A DNA stretch of 64,000 bases, taken from contig JBNKGL010000002.1 in NCBI GenBank assembly GCA_050289805.1, forward strand, positions 124,001 to 188,000, given 5' to 3'. Below, piece after piece: positions 61,425 to 64,000 of the stretch. Source of the stretch: JAUILA01 sp050289805. GTDB lineage: Bacteria; Bacteroidota; Bacteroidia; Cytophagales; Cyclobacteriaceae. The translations under genes and the position numbers were made by a program. Under the pieces are notes generated by a model. The model saw only the letters and a program-made list of their open reading frames with translations, made no database searches and had not been told where the DNA came from. The stretch's first letter is position 1. Every line of letters starts with the position of its first letter.

Positions 61425-62904
61425 GAAATCTATCATTTCTTCATTATTTGTAATCTTCATTTTAGCCACACCGTCCTTTGGACAGACCAGGTATTTTAAT
61501 CTGGAGGAAATAATCGCGCGTGCCAAGGGACAGTCTCCTTCTGCCAAACAGGCCGAGACAAGAAGAGAAAACAGGTACTGGCAATACCGCCTTTACCGGT
61601 CTAATTATAATCCGCAGTTACGATTAAACGGACAGGCTCCCGATTATAACCGTGACTTTTTCAGTAACCGGCAGGATGACGGAACCATTGTTTTCCAGGG
61701 ACGTGAACAGATCAACTCATTCGTTAACCTTGGTATAGAGCAGCCTATCCCCTGGACGGGTGGTAATATTTCGGTAAACTCCAACCTGAGCCACTTCAAG
61801 GATCTAGAGCGGGATCTGACCCAGTTTAATACGACGCTTTTGAATGTCAGACTGGTGCAGCCTTTATTTGGGTTCAACTCATTAAAATGGGATAAAAGAA
61901 CCGAACCACTTCGTTATGAAGAGTCAAGAAGGGAATATGTCGAAGAAATGGAATTCATTTCCAGGCAGGCGACACAGCGATTCTTTAGTTACCTGGACGC
62001 CCAGATAAATCTTCAGATTGCACAATTCAACCTGGCCAATAATGATACAATTTACAAGATTGAGATGGGCCGGTATAATATTGGAACAACCTCGAAAGAT
62101 AAACTTCTCCAGGTGGAACTCCAGCTGTTGAGATCACAGCAGGATGTTGCGCAAGCACGTCTCGACCTTGAAACGTCACGTCTTAGTTTGCAGACCTACA
62201 TAGGTCTGAATGACAATGTGGATATTGAATTAATATTGCCGACGGATATTCCCGAGTTTGATGTGACTTATCCGGAGGCATTAAAATATGCCCAGGAAAA
62301 CCGGTCTGATTATCTTGCATTTGAACGGCGAAGGCTTGAGGCAGAACGTGAAGTCGCCCGTGCGCGATCCCAGCGATTTCAAACGGATTTGATCGCGTCC
62401 TACGGATTGAATAATGCGGGCACCCAGATCAATGGGCTTTACGAGGATCCCAATAATCAGCAACGTGTAAATGTTGCATTCAATATTCCATTAATAGACT
62501 GGGGTAGAAATAAAGCAAGAATGCAGACCGCGCTGGCAAATATGCGGCTGAATGAGTATGTCATATCGCAGGAAGAACAAAATTTTGACCAGGAAATTCT
62601 TACCCAGGTCAGACAATTTGAGGTGCTGCGTTCACAACTGGAGATCACAAAAAAATCCGACGAAGTAGCCCAGGAAAGGTATGAAGTGGCCCAGAATCGA
62701 TACCTCATTGGAAAAATTGATATTACGAACCTTAATATCGCCCTTACTGAAAAAGACAATGCGAAGCGAAGCTATATCAATGCATTGCGTTCTTTCTGGA
62801 CCGCTTATTTTGATCTGAGAAGACTTACACTTTTTGATTTCGTGGAAAACCAGCTGCTTTATGATCAGGATGAAGAGGTAGATGAAGACCAGTTCAAAAA
62901 TTAA
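61417..62904 (+). CDS. TolC-family outer-membrane channel protein
   Basis: A 495-aa outer-membrane efflux protein with a signal peptide (IISSLFVIFILATPSFGQ). It shows the two-fold pattern of TolC: long amphipathic helices (IIARAKGQSPSAKQAETRRE, QDVAQARLDLETSRLSLQTY, SDEVAQERYEVAQNRYLIGK) separated by strand-like segments (INSFVNLGIEQPIPWTGGNI, VNVAFNIPLIDWGRNKARMQ). It ends with an acidic tail. It completes an adaptor-permease-channel export operon whose substrate is unknown; a peptide, lipid or siderophore-like molecule are all possible. Confidence 0.92.
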   Translation: MNKKSIISSLFVIFILATPSFGQTRYFNLEEIIARAKGQSPSAKQAETRRENRYWQYRLYRSNYNPQLRLNGQAPDYNRDFFSNRQDDGTIVFQGREQINSFVNLGIEQPIPWTGGNISVNSNLSHFKDLERDLTQFNTTLLNVRLVQPLFGFNSLKWDKRTEPLRYEESRREYVEEMEFISRQATQRFFSYLDAQINLQIAQFNLANNDTIYKIEMGRYNIGTTSKDKLLQVELQLLRSQQDVAQARLDLETSRLSLQTYIGLNDNVDIELILPTDIPEFDVTYPEALKYAQENRSDYLAFERRRLEAEREVARARSQRFQTDLIASYGLNNAGTQINGLYEDPNNQQRVNVAFNIPLIDWGRNKARMQTALANMRLNEYVISQEEQNFDQEILTQVRQFEVLRSQLEITKKSDEVAQERYEVAQNRYLIGKIDITNLNIALTEKDNAKRSYINALRSFWTAYFDLRRLTLFDFVENQLLYDQDEEVDEDQFKN

Positions 62905-63007
62905 ACACAGCTTTTTTCATTTGAAATTGATTTTATAGAATTCCAGGAATCGTGGTAAGACACCTCAAACTGTTTTATTACGGAATATTTTTTTGCATCT
63001 TCCCCTC

Positions 63008-63406
63008 ATGAAAATATGGTTGGTGATATTGTTCCTGAGTATGCCTCTTGCACTGGCAGCCCAGGATGAGGATCTGAAATTCGGTGATACCAATACAACG
63101 AATATGGATCCGACATATAAAACCAGGAAAAAATCCAAGAAGAAGCGCCCTGTTCAATGGATTAAAAATGACAGCGATGGCCTTCTGTTGGGTAACCGTT
63201 GCATGACTGATATCATTAGTGAAATGCAATTTGAATATGTGATTCAGATAAAGGGTACGCCGGGTTACAGGAATGAGATAGGGAGACTTGCGCATAATTT
63301 TACGGCAAAAATTGGCATTATGTTCAGAAACGGACCTTTTTGGAAATTCCGTTTAAAAAAAGAGCGCAAGAAATGCCGTGAGCAAACAGGAGATTTTGTT
63401 GGTTGA
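63008..63406 (+). CDS. Small exported basic protein, function unknown
   Basis: A 132-aa exported protein with a signal peptide (MKIWLVILFLSMPLALAAQ). A short acidic start to the mature part is followed by a strongly basic patch (KTRKKSKKKRPVQWIKND) and a region with two Cys (LLLGNRCMTDIISEMQFEY and KERKKCREQTGD). I do not recognise the family. The ATG at 63008 was chosen over an ATG five codons upstream. It follows the export operon after about 100 bases and might be a cargo or accessory of it. Its stop is two bases from that of purB. Confidence 0.6.
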   Translation: MKIWLVILFLSMPLALAAQDEDLKFGDTNTTNMDPTYKTRKKSKKKRPVQWIKNDSDGLLLGNRCMTDIISEMQFEYVIQIKGTPGYRNEIGRLAHNFTAKIGIMFRNGPFWKFRLKKERKKCREQTGDFVG

Positions 63407-63408
63407 TA

Positions 63409-64000
63409 TCAGATCCCGGTGTAATTGTATGGGCTGATGACGGACAACTCTTCTTTCAAATCTTCAGATACGTTTAGCTGGGCAATAAATTCATGGATCG
63501 TTTTACTGGTGATCTTTTCATTCCTGCGTGTAAGCTCTTTTAATGCCTCATAGGGTTTGGGATATCCTTCCCTGCGCAGAATCGTTTGAATTGCCTCAGC
63601 TACTACCGCCCAGTTCTCTTCAAGGTCCTTTTCAATTTCAGCAACGTTAATTTCCAGCTTCGCCATACCCTTCTCCAGGGAACGTAACGCTATCAGGGTA
63701 TGCCCAAGCGGCACACCGATATTTCTAAGAACAGTAGAATCAGTCAGGTCACGCTGTAATCTTGAAACAGGCAACTTCGCCGACAGATGCTCGAAAAGCG
63801 CGTTTGCAATTCCAAGGTTTCCTTCTGCATTCTCAAAGTCAATTGGATTTACCTTGTGCGGCATGGCGGAAGATCCCACTTCTCCTTTGCGGATTTTCTG
63901 ATTGAAGTAATGCATTGAAACATACTGCCATATATCTCTTGAAAAGTCAATAAGTATCGTATTTATTCTTTTCAAGGCATCGAACATTGCCGCCAGGTTA
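63409..64000 (-). CDS. purB: Adenylosuccinate lyase, C-terminal part (cut by window edge)
   Basis: The C-terminal 197 residues or so of PurB; the frame runs on past the window end (further codons encode Asn-Leu-Ala-Ala before the MFDALKRINT segment). The fumarase-superfamily signature GSSAMPHKVNPIDFENAEGN is present. It is followed by LPVSRLQRDLTDSTVLRNIG and LGHTLIALRSLEKGM, typical of the long (E. coli-like) PurB subgroup. The enzyme cleaves SAICAR and adenylosuccinate in purine synthesis. The N-terminus and start lie outside the window. Confidence 0.95.
   Translation of the reverse strand, partial: NLAAMFDALKRINTILIDFSRDIWQYVSMHYFNQKIRKGEVGSSAMPHKVNPIDFENAEGNLGIANALFEHLSAKLPVSRLQRDLTDSTVLRNIGVPLGHTLIALRSLEKGMAKLEINVAEIEKDLEENWAVVAEAIQTILRREGYPKPYEALKELTRRNEKITSKTIHEFIAQLNVSEDLKEELSVISPYNYTGI

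Noticed and set aside
1..64000. CRISPR array, insertion sequence, prophage, tRNA or rRNA genes
   Set aside because: No direct-repeat array, transposase, integrase or phage structural gene, or cloverleaf-like sequence was found in the few intergenic gaps.

Overview
The window looks like a chromosomal segment of a Bacteroidota bacterium, probably a marine or environmental member of the Cytophagales. The evidence is a PorP/SprF-type protein of the type IX secretion system (T9SS), an M1 peptidase with a C-terminal T9SS sorting tail, Bacteroidota-typical families (DUF3667, DUF4199, BatA-type proteins, OmpA with PD40 repeats), starts without strong Shine-Dalgarno sequences, and several TAnnTTTG -7 promoter elements. 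It is gene-dense. I see no tRNA, rRNA, CRISPR array, insertion sequence or phage module, and no clearly broken gene. Genes at both window ends are cut.

Layout. 0-6.2 kb: a cut exported protein (minus), PorP/SprF, a SUI1/YciH factor, and an operon of three exported amidohydrolase paralogues of which only the middle one keeps its metal ligands. 6.3-10.9 kb: guaA, an LpoA-like TPR plus periplasmic-binding protein, and hemL in one tight operon. 10.9-21 kb: DUF3667, an unknown exported protein, OsmC, apt, a LON-domain protein, ffh, a MobA-like nucleotidyltransferase, YfhO and an M48 (Ste24-like) protease. 21.2-24.7 kb: sdhCAB with a good promoter and a bidirectional terminator. 24.7-33 kb: a lipoprotein, a THUMP RNA methyltransferase, a membrane-fused patatin, the fused mutase IcmF and a DinB/YfiT protein. 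33-40 kb: an exported helical protein, pyrR-pyrB, cystathionine beta-synthase, an exported HAD phosphatase and a beta-lactamase-fold hydrolase. 40.2-42.1 kb: a DUF1328 miniprotein and a coupled three-gene set (CxxCH heme-binding protein, double-CxxC protein, lipoprotein). 42.2-51.1 kb: pyruvate carboxylase, plsC, a carboxypeptidase-regulatory-like protein, an OmpA/PD40 protein and the M1 peptidase. 51.2-57.9 kb: ssb, a BatA-type protein, a dihydroorotase-like protein without metal ligands, two DUF4199 proteins and two family 2 glycosyltransferases. 57.9-64 kb: a methyltransferase, an adaptor-permease-TolC export set, a small exported protein and the C-terminal part of purB.

How it fits together. 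Most genes are core metabolism: purines (guaA, apt, purB), pyrimidines (pyrR, pyrB, a PyrX-like protein), heme (hemL), TCA and anaplerosis (sdhCAB, pyc), acyl-CoA rearrangement (icmF), sulfur amino acids (CBS) and protein targeting (ffh). These are mixed with envelope and secretion genes. Three observations stand out. Metal-ligand-depleted amidohydrolase-fold proteins recur three times (two flanking an intact paralogue, one replacing a dihydroorotase). Ten of eleven convergent gene pairs end with two bases or less between stop codons, or overlap. A perfect GNRA-capped intrinsic terminator at 46432-46464 lies where no plus-strand gene ends; a promoter-like match 35 bases upstream suggests a small RNA.
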